Shown: in pieces, positions 34,955-47,193 of the stretch
Layout of the letters: every line of letters starts with the position of its first letter
Numbering within the stretch: position 1 is the stretch's first letter
NCBI GenBank assembly: GCA_017882445.1
Contig: JADGPK010000001.1
Coordinates: forward strand, 105,130 to 169,129
Length of the DNA stretch: 64,000 nucleotides
DNA from: Solirubrobacteraceae bacterium
GTDB lineage: Bacteria; Actinomycetota; Thermoleophilia; Solirubrobacterales; Solirubrobacteraceae
Direction of reading: 5' to 3'
Position numbers and translations under genes: made by a program
Notes under the pieces: model-generated
Told to the model about the DNA's origin: nothing
The model's database searches: none
Seen by the model: the letters and a program-made list of their open reading frames with translations, nothing else

Positions 34955-35895
34955 ACGCCACCGCCTCCGAGCCAGCGCCGCCCACGGGCAGCGACCCCCG
35001 ACCCGCCTCGAACGTCAAACGGACGCTCCTGATCCTTGCCGCGGTCTGGATCGGCGGCATGGTCGCGCTGTTCCTGATCTTCGGCAGCGGCGGACGCAAC
35101 AACACCTACCAGCCCCAGAACGAGTTCAAGCTCGACAACTGGGTGCACCTGGGGGTCTTCTCGATCAACAAGGCGGTCCTCTACCTGTTCCTGGCAGCGA
35201 TCGCGACGTGCGTGAGCATGATCTACATCGCCCGGCGCATGCAGGCGCGGCCCAACAAGGTGCAGACGGCCGTGGAGGCGCTTTACCAGCTGATGCGCGA
35301 CAACATCGCCGGCGGCAACCTCGACGAGCGGATGGCCAAGCGCTGGTTCCCGTTCATCGGCACGCTCTTCCTCTTCATCATGTTCTCCAATCTCGTCGGC
35401 TACATACCGCTGCCGACCAACACCGAGCACAAGATCGACGTGCTCGGCCTGCACATTCCGTCCTTCTCGCTGTACGCCGCCACCGCCAACCTGTCGATTC
35501 CGTTGGTCCTGGCGCTGATGGTGTTCGTGTCCTACACGTTCGAAGGCATCCGTGCAAAGGGGCCGATCGGCTACCTCAAGGGCCTCGTGCCCGGCGGCGT
35601 GACGGGCGGCATGGCCGTGTTCATCTTCTTCCTCGAGGTGCTGTCCAACATCATGCGGCTGATGTCGCTCTCGATACGTCTGTTCGCCAACATCCTGGCG
35701 GGCCACCTGATCATCCTGTTCATGGCGGGTGCGCTCGCCGTGATCCTCGGGCTCTCAGCGCTGGCCTGGTTCACGATCCCGTTCGGCATCGCCCTGTTCG
35801 CATTCGAGGTCGGCTTGGTGGCCGCCCTGCAGGCGTTCATCTTTGCCACCCTCACCGCTATCTACCTCGGCGGCGCGGTCGCCGAGGATCACTAA
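34951..35895 (+). CDS. atpB: ATP synthase Fo subunit a
   Basis: Subunit a (314 aa), which forms the proton half-channels. The essential Arg is in SIRLFANILAGHL, and a late FEVGLVAALQAFIFATLTAIYLGGA helix carries the conserved Gln. The N-terminal 35 residues (Pro/Ser-rich) precede the first helix LILAAVWIGGMVALFLIFG. The ORF-track start at 34591 is not used; ATG 34951 overlaps the stop of the atpI-like gene. Confidence 0.96.
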   Translation: MNATASEPAPPTGSDPRPASNVKRTLLILAAVWIGGMVALFLIFGSGGRNNTYQPQNEFKLDNWVHLGVFSINKAVLYLFLAAIATCVSMIYIARRMQARPNKVQTAVEALYQLMRDNIAGGNLDERMAKRWFPFIGTLFLFIMFSNLVGYIPLPTNTEHKIDVLGLHIPSFSLYAATANLSIPLVLALMVFVSYTFEGIRAKGPIGYLKGLVPGGVTGGMAVFIFFLEVLSNIMRLMSLSIRLFANILAGHLIILFMAGALAVILGLSALAWFTIPFGIALFAFEVGLVAALQAFIFATLTAIYLGGAVAEDH

Positions 35896-35910
35896 AAGGA
35901 GCCAATCGTC

Positions 35911-36183
35911 GTGCATATTGCTTTCATCACCTTCCTGGCGGCTGTGACCGAAGAAACCGCCAAAGCGGGCAAGTCGATCGGACTCGGGGTCGGCGGCGGT
36001 CTCGGCGCCGTGGGCGCCGGCGTCGGCATCGGCATCATCTTCGGCAAGGCGATCGAGGCGATCACCCGTCAGCCCGAGATGCGCGACGAGATCACGCAGC
36101 TGCAGTGGCTGGGCTTCGCCCTGACCGAGGCGTGCTTCTTCTACGGGCTCGTGGCCGGCCTGCTCGCCGCGTTCATCGTCTGA
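35911..36183 (+). CDS. atpE: ATP synthase Fo subunit c
   Basis: Hairpin subunit c (90 aa) of the rotor ring. Helix 1 has the Gly-rich packing run GVGGGLGAVGAGVGIGIIFG, the loop is RQPE, and helix 2 has the ion-binding Glu in ALTEACFFYG. The Ser that follows Glu in sodium-binding rings is Ala here, so proton coupling is expected. GTG start with AAGGAG 9 nt upstream. Confidence 0.97.
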   Translation: MHIAFITFLAAVTEETAKAGKSIGLGVGGGLGAVGAGVGIGIIFGKAIEAITRQPEMRDEITQLQWLGFALTEACFFYGLVAGLLAAFIV

Positions 36184-36187
36184 CGCG

Positions 36188-36766
36188 ATGCTCGGCTCGC
36201 TCGCACATCTCCCAACATCGGGCACGCAGGTGATCGCCTCCAGTGGCGGCTTCTTGATCGAACCGGGCATCGGCCTGATGATCTGGACGCTGCTCGTCTT
36301 CGGGGCGACCATGTTCCTGCTTTCCAAGCTGGCGTTCCCGCGCATCAGCGACGCCCTGGGGCGCCGCCAGAAGGCGATCGAAGACTCGATCGACACGGCC
36401 GAGCGCACGCGGGTGGAAGCCGAGCAGATCCTCGCCGAGTACCGCGAGCGGCTGAAGGAGGCCAGGGCGCAGTCTGATGAGATCGTTCAGCGCGCGCGCC
36501 AGGCCTCAGAGGCGCACGAGCACGAGGCCAAGGAGCGTGGTCAGGAGATACTCGCCGAAGCCGCCAGGCGCGCCGAACGCGACATCGAGGCCGCCAGCAA
36601 GAGCGCGCTCGATGACATCCGCAGGGAGGTCGCCAACCTCACGATCATGGCCACCGAAAAGGTCACGCGCAAGACGCTGACAGACGCCGACCAGAGGCGG
36701 CTGGTCGAGGAGGCGCTGGGCGAGCTGGACTTCTCGGGCATCTCCTCCGGCGCGCAGCAGAACTGA
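36188..36766 (+). CDS. atpF: ATP synthase Fo subunit b
   Basis: Subunit b (192 aa), the peripheral stalk. One N-terminal membrane helix (GLMIWTLLVFGATMFLLSKLAF, about residues 30-51) is followed by a long charged helix with heptad character (RRQKAIEDSIDTAERTRVEAEQILAEYRERL). The stop TGA overlaps the atpH ATG by one base. Only one b-type gene is present, so a bb homodimer is expected. Confidence 0.94.
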   Translation: MLGSLAHLPTSGTQVIASSGGFLIEPGIGLMIWTLLVFGATMFLLSKLAFPRISDALGRRQKAIEDSIDTAERTRVEAEQILAEYRERLKEARAQSDEIVQRARQASEAHEHEAKERGQEILAEAARRAERDIEAASKSALDDIRREVANLTIMATEKVTRKTLTDADQRRLVEEALGELDFSGISSGAQQN

Positions 36767-37302
36767 TGGAGGAGCTCGCCCGGGTATACGCACGCTCGCT
36801 GTTCGAGGTCGGCCGCGAGCAGGGCAAGCTGGACGAGCTGCGCGAGCAGGTCGTCCAGTTCGCCGACGCGCTGGACGAGCACCGCGAACTGGCCGTGTTC
36901 TTCTTCTCGCCCTATTTCTCCTCCAAGGAGAAGCAGGAGGGGCTCGGACGGCTGTTGGAAGACGCCGATCCAATCCTCGTGAACTTCCTCGGCCTGCTGA
37001 TCGAAAACCATCGCATGCCCGTGATCTTCCGCATCCGCCAGGAGTACGAGCGCCTGTGGGATGAGGAGAACAAGATGCTGCCGGTGGAGATCACCAGCGC
37101 CATCGAGCTCGACCAGGCGACCACCGAGAGCCTGGGCAAGACGATCGGCGAGCGCGCCGGACGCAAGGTCACGTTGGCCGCGCGCGTGGACCCCGACATC
37201 CTGGGTGGCATCGTGGTCAGGGTGGGCAACTCGATTCTCGATGCCTCTATTCGCAACCGACTGGAGCAGCTGCGCAGGCACGTTGCCCAAGGAGCCTCTT
37301 AG
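36766..37302 (+). CDS. atpH: ATP synthase F1 subunit delta
   Basis: Delta subunit (178 aa) connecting the b stalk to the alpha subunits. The N-terminal helical domain starts [22 protein letters not shown], and the C-terminal conserved block [27 protein letters not shown] is diagnostic. Mycobacteria fuse delta to b; here the two are separate. Confidence 0.94.
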   Translation: MEELARVYARSLFEVGREQGKLDELREQVVQFADALDEHRELAVFFFSPYFSSKEKQEGLGRLLEDADPILVNFLGLLIENHRMPVIFRIRQEYERLWDEENKMLPVEITSAIELDQATTESLGKTIGERAGRKVTLAARVDPDILGGIVVRVGNSILDASIRNRLEQLRRHVAQGAS

Positions 37303-37310
37303 GAAAAGAC

Positions 37311-38864
37311 ATGCAGATAAATCCCGATGAGATCACCAGCATCCTGAAGAGTCGCATCGAGGGACTCGCCGGCGGACGGGCCGAGCTGACCGAGGTCGGC
37401 ACCGTGCTTTCCGTCGCCGACGGTATCGCGCGCCTCCATGGCCTTGAGAACTGCATGTCCTTTGAGATGCTCGAGCTCCCGCACGGGGTCACCGGCCTCG
37501 CTCTGAACCTCGAGTCGGACAACGTCGGCGCAGTGCTGTTCGGAGACTGGCAGCGGGTGTCCGAGGGCGACACCGTCAAGCGCACGGGCTCCCTGCTCGA
37601 GATCCCCGTCGGCGAGCAGCTGCTCGGGCGGATCGTCGACCCGCTCGGACGTCCGCTGGACGGCAAGGGAGACCTCGCCGTCGGTCAGACGCGCCCGGCG
37701 GAGTTCAAGGCCCCGGGCGTCGTTCAGCGCCAGCCGGTCAAGCAGCCGATGCAGACGGGGCTGAAGGCGATCGACGCGATGATCCCGATCGGCCGCGGCC
37801 AGCGAGAGCTGATCATCGGCGACCGCCAGACCGGCAAGACGGCGATCGCGATCGACACGATCATCAACAACAAGGACACCGGCGTGGTGTCCGTGTACGT
37901 CGCCATCGGCCAGCGCATGGCGACGGTCGTCTCGCTCGCGCAGACGCTCGACGAACACGGCGCCCTGGAGAACACGATCATCGTGGCCGCGCCAGCGGAC
38001 GAGGCGGCGCCGATCAAGTTCATGGCGCCGTACGCGGGTTGCGCGATGGCCGAGCACTTCCTCTACGACGGCAAGCACGCGCTGTGCGTGTATGACGATC
38101 TGACCAAGCACGCCTACGCCTACCGCCAGATGTCGCTGCTGCTGCGCCGCCCACCCGGTCGTGAGGCCTACCCGGGTGACGTCTTCTACCTGCACTCCCG
38201 CCTGCTCGAGCGCGCGGTCAAGCTCAGCGACGAGCTCGGCGGAGGCTCGCTGACGGCGCTGCCGATCATCGAGACTCAGGCCGGTGACGTCTCGGCGTAC
38301 ATCCCCACCAACGTCATCTCCATCACCGACGGGCAGATCTTCCTGGAGTCCGCGTTGTTCAACTCAGGCGTGCGGCCCGCGATCAACGTCGGCATCTCCG
38401 TCTCGCGCGTGGGCGGCAACGCCCAGATCGGACCGATGAAGAAGGTCGCCGGGCGGATCAAGCTCGAGCTCTCCCAGTACCGTGACCTCGAGGCCTTTGC
38501 GCAATTCGGCTCCGATCTCGATGCCGACACCCAGCGCACCCTCGCACGCGGCGAGCGGCTCGTGATGACGCTCAACCAGAACGAGCGGTCGCCGCTGCCG
38601 GTCGAGGACCAGACGGTTCAGATCTATGCCGCCACCAACGGCTTCCTCGACCGCCTGAACGTCGAGCGCGTGACCGCCTTCCTGCTCATGTTGACCGAAC
38701 GGATGCACTCGCAGCACACCGACATCCGCGCGAAGATCGCCGCGGGCGACTGGTCGGATGAGACCCAGAAGGCGGTGCACGACGCCGTCGACGCCTGCGC
38801 GCAGGACTTCGGCTATGACCTCGACGAGGAGGGCCAGCCGCTGGAGGAGGCCCAGGCGGCCTAG
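37311..38864 (+). CDS. atpA: ATP synthase F1 subunit alpha
   Basis: Alpha subunit (517 aa) with the non-catalytic nucleotide site. P-loop [15 protein letters not shown], the family signature near [14 protein letters not shown], and the Arg-finger region in that same SVSRVGG segment. It lacks the long C-terminal extension known in mycobacterial AtpA, which blocks ATP hydrolysis there; the end here is [12 protein letters not shown]. Confidence 0.97.
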   Translation: MQINPDEITSILKSRIEGLAGGRAELTEVGTVLSVADGIARLHGLENCMSFEMLELPHGVTGLALNLESDNVGAVLFGDWQRVSEGDTVKRTGSLLEIPVGEQLLGRIVDPLGRPLDGKGDLAVGQTRPAEFKAPGVVQRQPVKQPMQTGLKAIDAMIPIGRGQRELIIGDRQTGKTAIAIDTIINNKDTGVVSVYVAIGQRMATVVSLAQTLDEHGALENTIIVAAPADEAAPIKFMAPYAGCAMAEHFLYDGKHALCVYDDLTKHAYAYRQMSLLLRRPPGREAYPGDVFYLHSRLLERAVKLSDELGGGSLTALPIIETQAGDVSAYIPTNVISITDGQIFLESALFNSGVRPAINVGISVSRVGGNAQIGPMKKVAGRIKLELSQYRDLEAFAQFGSDLDADTQRTLARGERLVMTLNQNERSPLPVEDQTVQIYAATNGFLDRLNVERVTAFLLMLTERMHSQHTDIRAKIAAGDWSDETQKAVHDAVDACAQDFGYDLDEEGQPLEEAQAA

Positions 38865-38885
38865 CGCCGCTCGGGGCGAACTGCG

Positions 38886-39815
38886 ATGGCATCTCAGCGC
38901 GACGTCAAGAACAAGATCGCCTCGGTGAAGAACATCCAGAAGATCACGCGTGCGATGGAGATGGTCGCCGCCGCGCGGTTGCGGCGCGCCGAGCAGCGGA
39001 TCGCAGCGCTGAGACCGTACGCCGACGCGCTCAGGCGGATGACGCGCCAGGCCGCCCAGGCCGCCGGTGCGGAGGCGTCGCGTCTGCCGCTGCTGAGCGA
39101 GCACGAGTCCCAGGAGAGGGCGGGGCTGCTGCTGGTCACTGGCGATCGCGGCCTGGCGGGCGGCTTCAACTCGCAGATCGTCCGCGCGGGCATCCGCATC
39201 GCCGGCGAGCTCGGCGAGACGGGGCTGCAGAGCAGCTGGTATGCGACAGGACGTCGAGGGGTCTCCTCGTTGACCTTCCGCGGACTCGAGCTGAGCGGCA
39301 GCTACACGGGCTTCGCCGACCGTCCCGCCTACGCCGACGCTCGCACGATCGCCGACGACCTGATCGAGGCCTACATAGACGGCCGCGTCGACCGCGTGGA
39401 GATGGTCTACAACTCCTACATATCGCCCCTCACCCAGACGGTCACGCACGAGCGGCTCCTGCCCATCTCCCAGGCGACGATCTCCGGAGAGGAGAACGAC
39501 TCAGACGAACCCGAAGAGCGCGCCGTGGAGAGCGACCGATCGAAGATCGTCCAGCGTGCGCTGGTCAACTACGAGCCCGACCCCGAGGAGATACTCAAGC
39601 GGCTCGTTCCCGACTACGTCGAGATCTCGATATACCGGGCCCTCGTGGAGTCGACAGCGGGATTCTTCGGCGCGCAGATGACCGCGATGCGCAGCGCATC
39701 CGAGAATGCCGGCGAAATCATCACCGACTACACGCTGCAGATGAACCGTGCCCGCCAGGCCGAGATCACCCAGGAGATCATGGAGGTGGTCGCCGGCGCA
39801 GAGGGGTTGAGCTAG
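38886..39815 (+). CDS. atpG: ATP synthase F1 subunit gamma
   Basis: Central-shaft subunit gamma (309 aa). N-terminal helix VKNKIASVKNIQKITRAMEMVAAARLRRAEQRI and the C-terminal helix ITDYTLQMNRARQAEITQEIMEVVAGAEGL form the coiled-coil rotor. ITGDRGLAGGFN-type core (VTGDRGLAGGFNSQ) is present. A Glu/Asp-rich insert (GEENDSDEPEERAVESDRSK) sits in the Rossmann part. A 214-bp gap follows before atpD, unusual for this operon. Confidence 0.95.
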   Translation: MASQRDVKNKIASVKNIQKITRAMEMVAAARLRRAEQRIAALRPYADALRRMTRQAAQAAGAEASRLPLLSEHESQERAGLLLVTGDRGLAGGFNSQIVRAGIRIAGELGETGLQSSWYATGRRGVSSLTFRGLELSGSYTGFADRPAYADARTIADDLIEAYIDGRVDRVEMVYNSYISPLTQTVTHERLLPISQATISGEENDSDEPEERAVESDRSKIVQRALVNYEPDPEEILKRLVPDYVEISIYRALVESTAGFFGAQMTAMRSASENAGEIITDYTLQMNRARQAEITQEIMEVVAGAEGLS

Positions 39816-39867
39816 GACGGCCGCTGGCCTGCGCGATACTGGGTCCTCGGTCGCTCGCGTGCTGGAC

Positions 39868-39887
39868 GATCGGAGATCCCTCCGATC
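39868..39887 (+). repeat. 8-bp hairpin in the atpG-atpD gap
   Basis: GATCGGAG (39868-39875) pairs perfectly with CTCCGATC (39880-39887) around the loop ATCC. There is no T-run, so it may be an RNA-processing or attenuation element rather than a simple terminator. Confidence 0.5.
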
Positions 39888-39955
39888 TACGATCGGTACG
39901 CCACGCGAACTGCCTGTGCCCGCAAGGGTGCGTCCTTGTCTCGCTTGACCACCAG

Positions 39956-39993
39956 CCGTCCTTCGCACCACGAACCGTCCTTCGCACAACGAA
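39956..39993 (+). repeat. 19-bp tandem repeat upstream of atpD
   Basis: Two adjacent copies of CCGTCCTTCGCACMACGAA (39956-39974 and 39975-39993; one mismatch) end 36 nt before the atpD ATG. A partial CGTCCTTG copy lies at about 39931. Possible protein site or a slippage product. Confidence 0.6.
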
Positions 39994-40011
39994 CCAAACT
40001 TGAATAGATAA

Positions 40012-41926
<1,915 letters not shown>

Positions 41927-41927
<1 letters not shown>

Positions 41928-41948
41928 GCGCTGGACCCGCGTAGCGCC
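41927..41948 (+). terminator. candidate hairpin after atpC
   Basis: GGCGCT (41927-41932) pairs with AGCGCC (41943-41948) right at the atpC stop. There is no U-tract; a weak candidate for the end of the atp operon. Confidence 0.3.
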
Positions 41949-42014
41949 CCGGTTGGAAGACAGTCCTGACCGTTCAGCCGCAGGTCATACACATCGTTCC
42001 CCCATCTCACCCAC

Positions 42015-42020
42015 TAGCCT
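42015..42020 (+). promoter_or_regulatory. -10 hexamer TAGCCT before ugd
   Basis: TAGCCT is 10 nt before ATG 42031; there is no RBS in the gap. It supports the shorter start over the ORF-track one, which begins inside atpC. Confidence 0.45.
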
Positions 42021-42030
42021 TGGCCGCTCC

Positions 42031-43320
42031 ATGAGCGCGGCAAGCGAATCCATCGGTGTGATCGGCACCGGCTACGTCGGCCTGGTGACCGCGGCCGGTT
42101 TCGCGGAGCTCGGCAGAGACGTGTGGTGCGTGGACATCGACGCGGCCAAGATCGAGCGGCTGCGCCGGGGCGAGGTGCCGATCTACGAGCCGGGCCTGGA
42201 GGAGCTGCTGGCGCGCAACAGCGGGCGTGTGCACTTCTCCACCGATCTCAGCCACGCCCTGGAGCACGCGCAGCTGCTGTTCGTCGCCGTCGGGACCCCG
42301 CCAACCTACTCCGGAGACGCCGATCTCTCGGCTGTGCACGCCGTGGTCGACGCCATCCCCGCCTCCACGCGCCATGCGCTGGTGATGAAGTCGACCGTGC
42401 CGTGTGGCACCGGCGCCTCGCTGCAGCGGATCTTCGCAGAGCAGGGCAAGGCGGGGCTGGGATACGTCTCCTGCCCTGAGTTCCTCAGGGAGGGCTCGGC
42501 CGTTCACGACTTCCTGCACCCTGACCGTGTCGTCGTCGGCGACGACGGCGGCTGGGCGGGCGACGCGGTGGCGGAGCTCTACGCCCCCCTACAGGCGCCG
42601 CTGGTGCGCACGGACATCGCCAGTGCGGAGATGGTCAAGCTCGCCTCGAATGCCTTCCTGGCGACGAAGATCTCGTTCATAAACGAGATCGCCAACGTCT
42701 GCGAGGAGACGGGGGCCGACGTCGTCGAGGTCGCGCGCGGTATGGGCCTTGACGAGCGCATCGGCGCGAAGTTCCTGCAGGCGGGGATCGGTTTCGGCGG
42801 GAGCTGCTTCCCCAAGGACGTCGATGCGCTCAAGCAGCTCGCCGGCAACTCCGGCTACCACTTCCAGCTGCTGACGGCCGTGATCGAGGTCAACGACCTG
42901 CAGAAGCGCCGCGTGATCGGCAAGCTGCAGCGGCATCTCGGCGAGCTCGCCGGCAAGCGCGTGGCTCTGCTCGGACTCGCATTCAAGCCGAACACCGACG
43001 ACATGCGCGAGGCCTCCTCGCTGGTGCTCTCGGCGCGCCTGCGCGCGGGCGGGGCGGCGGTCAGCGCCTATGACCCGGTCGCCGAGGAGCAGGCCCGCAA
43101 GCTGGTATCGGGGATCGACTTCGCCGCCTCGTCGCTCGACGCCGTGCGCGACGCCGATGCAGCCGTCCTGGTCACCGAGTGGCGCGAGATCGTGGAGCTG
43201 GACTGGAAGCAGGTCGCGAGCAGCATGCGCGGCCGTGTGGTGATCGACGGGCGCAACGCCCTGGACCCGGACACCGTGCGCGCCGCGGGTCTGATCTACG
43301 AGGGAATCGGAAGGCGGTGA
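42031..43320 (+). CDS. UDP-glucose 6-dehydrogenase family protein
   Basis: NAD-dependent nucleotide-sugar dehydrogenase (429 aa), oxidising the C6 of UDP-glucose (or a related sugar) to the uronate. N-terminal Rossmann motif IGVIGTGYVGLVTAAGFAELG; the catalytic Cys is in GIGFGGSCFPKDVDAL; NAFLATKISFINEIANVCE and LGLAFKPNTDDMREA are family blocks. GDP-mannose or UDP-ManNAc dehydrogenase cannot be excluded. It heads a nucleotide-sugar run with the next two genes. Confidence 0.92.
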   Translation: MSAASESIGVIGTGYVGLVTAAGFAELGRDVWCVDIDAAKIERLRRGEVPIYEPGLEELLARNSGRVHFSTDLSHALEHAQLLFVAVGTPPTYSGDADLSAVHAVVDAIPASTRHALVMKSTVPCGTGASLQRIFAEQGKAGLGYVSCPEFLREGSAVHDFLHPDRVVVGDDGGWAGDAVAELYAPLQAPLVRTDIASAEMVKLASNAFLATKISFINEIANVCEETGADVVEVARGMGLDERIGAKFLQAGIGFGGSCFPKDVDALKQLAGNSGYHFQLLTAVIEVNDLQKRRVIGKLQRHLGELAGKRVALLGLAFKPNTDDMREASSLVLSARLRAGGAAVSAYDPVAEEQARKLVSGIDFAASSLDAVRDADAAVLVTEWREIVELDWKQVASSMRGRVVIDGRNALDPDTVRAAGLIYEGIGRR

Positions 43321-43333
43321 GCCCATCCAGGCG

Positions 43334-44425
43334 GTGATCCTGGTCGGCGGGCAGAGCACACGCCTGCGCCCGCTCACCTCGACCGTTCCCAAGCCGGTGG
43401 TGCAGCTCGTGGACCGGCCGTTCATCTCGTTCATGCTCGAGTGGCTGCGTGGGCACGGCGTCGACGACGTGATCATGTCGTGTGGCTTCCTCGCCGACAG
43501 CGTGCGAGGCGTGCTCGGAGACGGGTCGGACCTCGGAATACGGCTGCGCTTCGTCGAGGAGCCGGAGCCGCGCGGTACCGCGGGCGCGCTGAAGCTGGCC
43601 GAGCCGATGCTCGACGAGCGCTTCGTGATGCTCAACGGCGATGTCCTCACGGACCTGGATCTGACCAGTCAGATCGCCCAGCACGAGCAGACCGGGGCGA
43701 GGGCGACGCTCTCGCTGGTCGCCGTTCCCGACCCGAGCGCCTACGGCCTGGTCGTGCTCGAGGAGGACCACTCGGTCAGGGACTTCGTCGAGAAGCCGAG
43801 CTCCGACAGGATCGAGACCAACCTGATCAGCGCGGGTGCCTACGTGCTGGAGCGCGACGTGCTCGAGCTGGTGGCGCCCGACCGCAACGTTTCGATCGAG
43901 CGCGCGGTCTGGCCGTTGCTGATCGGCAACGGCCTGTACGGATTTCCCTCCGAGAGCTACTGGCTGGACATCGGCACGCCCGCTCGCTATCTGCAGGGGA
44001 CCTTCGACATCATCGAGGGCAACGTCAAGACCACCGTTCTGGAGCGTCTGGGCAGCGACTGGCTTGCCATCGACGATGGCGCCGAGGTCCGCGGAAGGGT
44101 GATCCCGCCCGCTGTGCTCGAGCGCGGCGTGCGCGTGGCGGATGGCGCCCACGTCGGCAGCCTCGTCGTCGTGGGCAGGGACGTCTCGATCGGCGCGGGC
44201 AGCATTGTCGAGCGGGCGGTTATCCTCCAGGGAGCCCGCATCGATGAGGGCTGTGAGCTACGCGACTGCATCGTCGCCGCTGGTTGCCGGGTGGGAGCGC
44301 GCACCAAGATCACCGGCGGCGCCGTGCTCGGCGAGGGCGTGAGCGTCGGGGCGGACAACGTGATCACGCGTGGGGCGCGTATCTTCCCTGGTGTTCAGTT
44401 GCCCGACGGGGCGATCCAGTTCTAG
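43334..44425 (+). CDS. NDP-sugar pyrophosphorylase with beta-helix domain
   Basis: Nucleotidyltransferase (363 aa) that activates a sugar-1-phosphate (mannose- or glucose-1-P). N-terminal signature LVGGQSTRLRPLTSTVPKPVV, metal Asp in MLNGDVLTDLDL, substrate loop VRDFVEKPS. A C-terminal left-handed beta-helix (VADGAHVGSLVVVGRDVSIGAGSIVERAVILQ) completes it. The family usually starts MQAVILVGG. In frame before GTG 43334 the DNA reads ATC CAG GCG, so three normal N-terminal residues are cut unless the unusual ATC 43325 is the start. It lies 13 nt after the dehydrogenase gene. Confidence 0.9.
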   Translation: MILVGGQSTRLRPLTSTVPKPVVQLVDRPFISFMLEWLRGHGVDDVIMSCGFLADSVRGVLGDGSDLGIRLRFVEEPEPRGTAGALKLAEPMLDERFVMLNGDVLTDLDLTSQIAQHEQTGARATLSLVAVPDPSAYGLVVLEEDHSVRDFVEKPSSDRIETNLISAGAYVLERDVLELVAPDRNVSIERAVWPLLIGNGLYGFPSESYWLDIGTPARYLQGTFDIIEGNVKTTVLERLGSDWLAIDDGAEVRGRVIPPAVLERGVRVADGAHVGSLVVVGRDVSIGAGSIVERAVILQGARIDEGCELRDCIVAAGCRVGARTKITGGAVLGEGVSVGADNVITRGARIFPGVQLPDGAIQF

Positions 44426-44472
44426 ACCAGAGCTACCCGCGGTCCGCGCAGAACCCGAGATTCTTCATACAC

Positions 44473-44517
44473 ATGTCCACCATCACCACCGCATCCCCGA
44501 AGGAGACCAGCAGATGA
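44473..44517 (+). CDS. possible 14-codon leader peptide
   Basis: ATG frame reading MSTITTASPKETSR, then TGA that overlaps the ATG of the PGI/PMI gene (ATGA). The RBS AAGGAG of the PGI/PMI gene lies inside it. It could couple translation or be fortuitous. Confidence 0.25.
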   Translation: MSTITTASPKETSR

Positions 44518-45596
44518 GCGACAGCGGCGCCACCGCGACACCCATCGCCGAGGAGCTCTCGCGCGCCGCGATCGCCCTCATCGACGCCTCCGACCAGCTC
44601 GGTGACGTGCTGGCGCTGCCCGAGCACCTCAGAGACGCGCTGTGGCGCGTCGAGTCGGCCATCATGCAGGACTGGGACACGGCCGCGGGCCTCGTCGTGG
44701 CCGGCATGGGCGGGTCGGCGATCGGCGGCGCCCTCGCGCGCGCCGCGCTCGGAGACCACGCCTCGCGTCCGATCTTCGTGACCCGCGCCTACGGGCTGCC
44801 GACGTGGACGACGCCGGACACGATGGTGCTGTGCGCCAGCTACTCGGGCAACACCGAGGAGACGCTCGCCTGCTACGAGTCGGCCGGCGCACTGGGCGCC
44901 AAGCGCACGGTCGTGACCACCGGCGGACGGCTCGCCGAGATGGCCCGCGCGGATGGCGTGCCCGTGATTCCGCTCCCCGGCGGCTTTCAACCGCGCGCGG
45001 CGGTCGCCTACATGATCGTGGCGGCGCTCGAGGTGGCGGCCCTCTGTGGCGCCGGTCCCAGGCTCGCCTCGGAGATCGACGTCGCGGCCTCGCACATCGA
45101 GCAGCTGGTGGCCGAGTGGGGCCCCGACGCCCCGGAGGACTCGCTGGCCAAGGTAGTCGCACGCGGACTGCTCGGCACCACGCCGGTCATCGCCGGAGCA
45201 GGACTGACCACGCCGATCGCCTACCGCTGGAAGACGCAGATCAACGAGAACGCCAAGCAGCCGTGCTTCTGGAACGAGCTGCCCGAGCTGGACCACAACG
45301 AGATCGTGGGATGGGAAGGAGCCCGTGACCTCGGACGCTTCTCGGCCGTGTTCCTGGACGACTCAGACGCCCACCCGCGGGTGAAGGAGAGGATGGACGT
45401 CACCGAGCGGCTGATCGCCGGAAGCGCCGCGGCGAGCTTCCGCCTGGAGACCCGCGGGCAGACGGCGATCGAGCGCGTGATCTCGCTGGTGCTGCTCGGC
45501 GATCTGGTCTCGGTCTACCTCGCAGCGCTGCGTGGTGTCGATCCTGGACCGGTCAAGATGATCGACGAGCTGAAGTCCGCGCTCGCCCAACGCTGA
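44514..45596 (+). CDS. bifunctional phosphoglucose/phosphomannose isomerase
   Basis: SIS-domain isomerase (360 aa) of the PGI/PMI type known from archaea and actinobacteria, interconverting fructose-6-P with glucose-6-P and mannose-6-P. VVAGMGGSAIGGALAR is the first phosphate-binding SIS motif, and ASYSGNTEETLACYE the second. NENAKQPCFWNELPELDHNEIVGWE contains the catalytic Glu and His. It supplies mannose-6-P for the two neighbouring pyrophosphorylase-type genes. RBS AAGGAG 9-10 nt before ATG 44514. Confidence 0.92.
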   Translation: MSDSGATATPIAEELSRAAIALIDASDQLGDVLALPEHLRDALWRVESAIMQDWDTAAGLVVAGMGGSAIGGALARAALGDHASRPIFVTRAYGLPTWTTPDTMVLCASYSGNTEETLACYESAGALGAKRTVVTTGGRLAEMARADGVPVIPLPGGFQPRAAVAYMIVAALEVAALCGAGPRLASEIDVAASHIEQLVAEWGPDAPEDSLAKVVARGLLGTTPVIAGAGLTTPIAYRWKTQINENAKQPCFWNELPELDHNEIVGWEGARDLGRFSAVFLDDSDAHPRVKERMDVTERLIAGSAAASFRLETRGQTAIERVISLVLLGDLVSVYLAALRGVDPGPVKMIDELKSALAQR

Positions 45597-47096
<1,500 letters not shown>

Positions 47097-47193
47097 CCGA
47101 CCCCCGCGAGGCGTCGCTGCCGATGCGTTCCTGCCGCCTCGCCGTCTCCGACGGAGTGCTCGTCTCGGCTCAGGCGGAGGACCGGAGCCGCAG

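Noticed and set aside
35911-36183. Sodium-driven ATP synthase
   Set aside because: The residue after the ion-binding Glu is Ala (ALTEACFFYG), not the Ser of sodium-binding c subunits.
39956-39993. CRISPR-like repeats before atpD
   Set aside because: Only two adjacent 19-bp copies without spacers.
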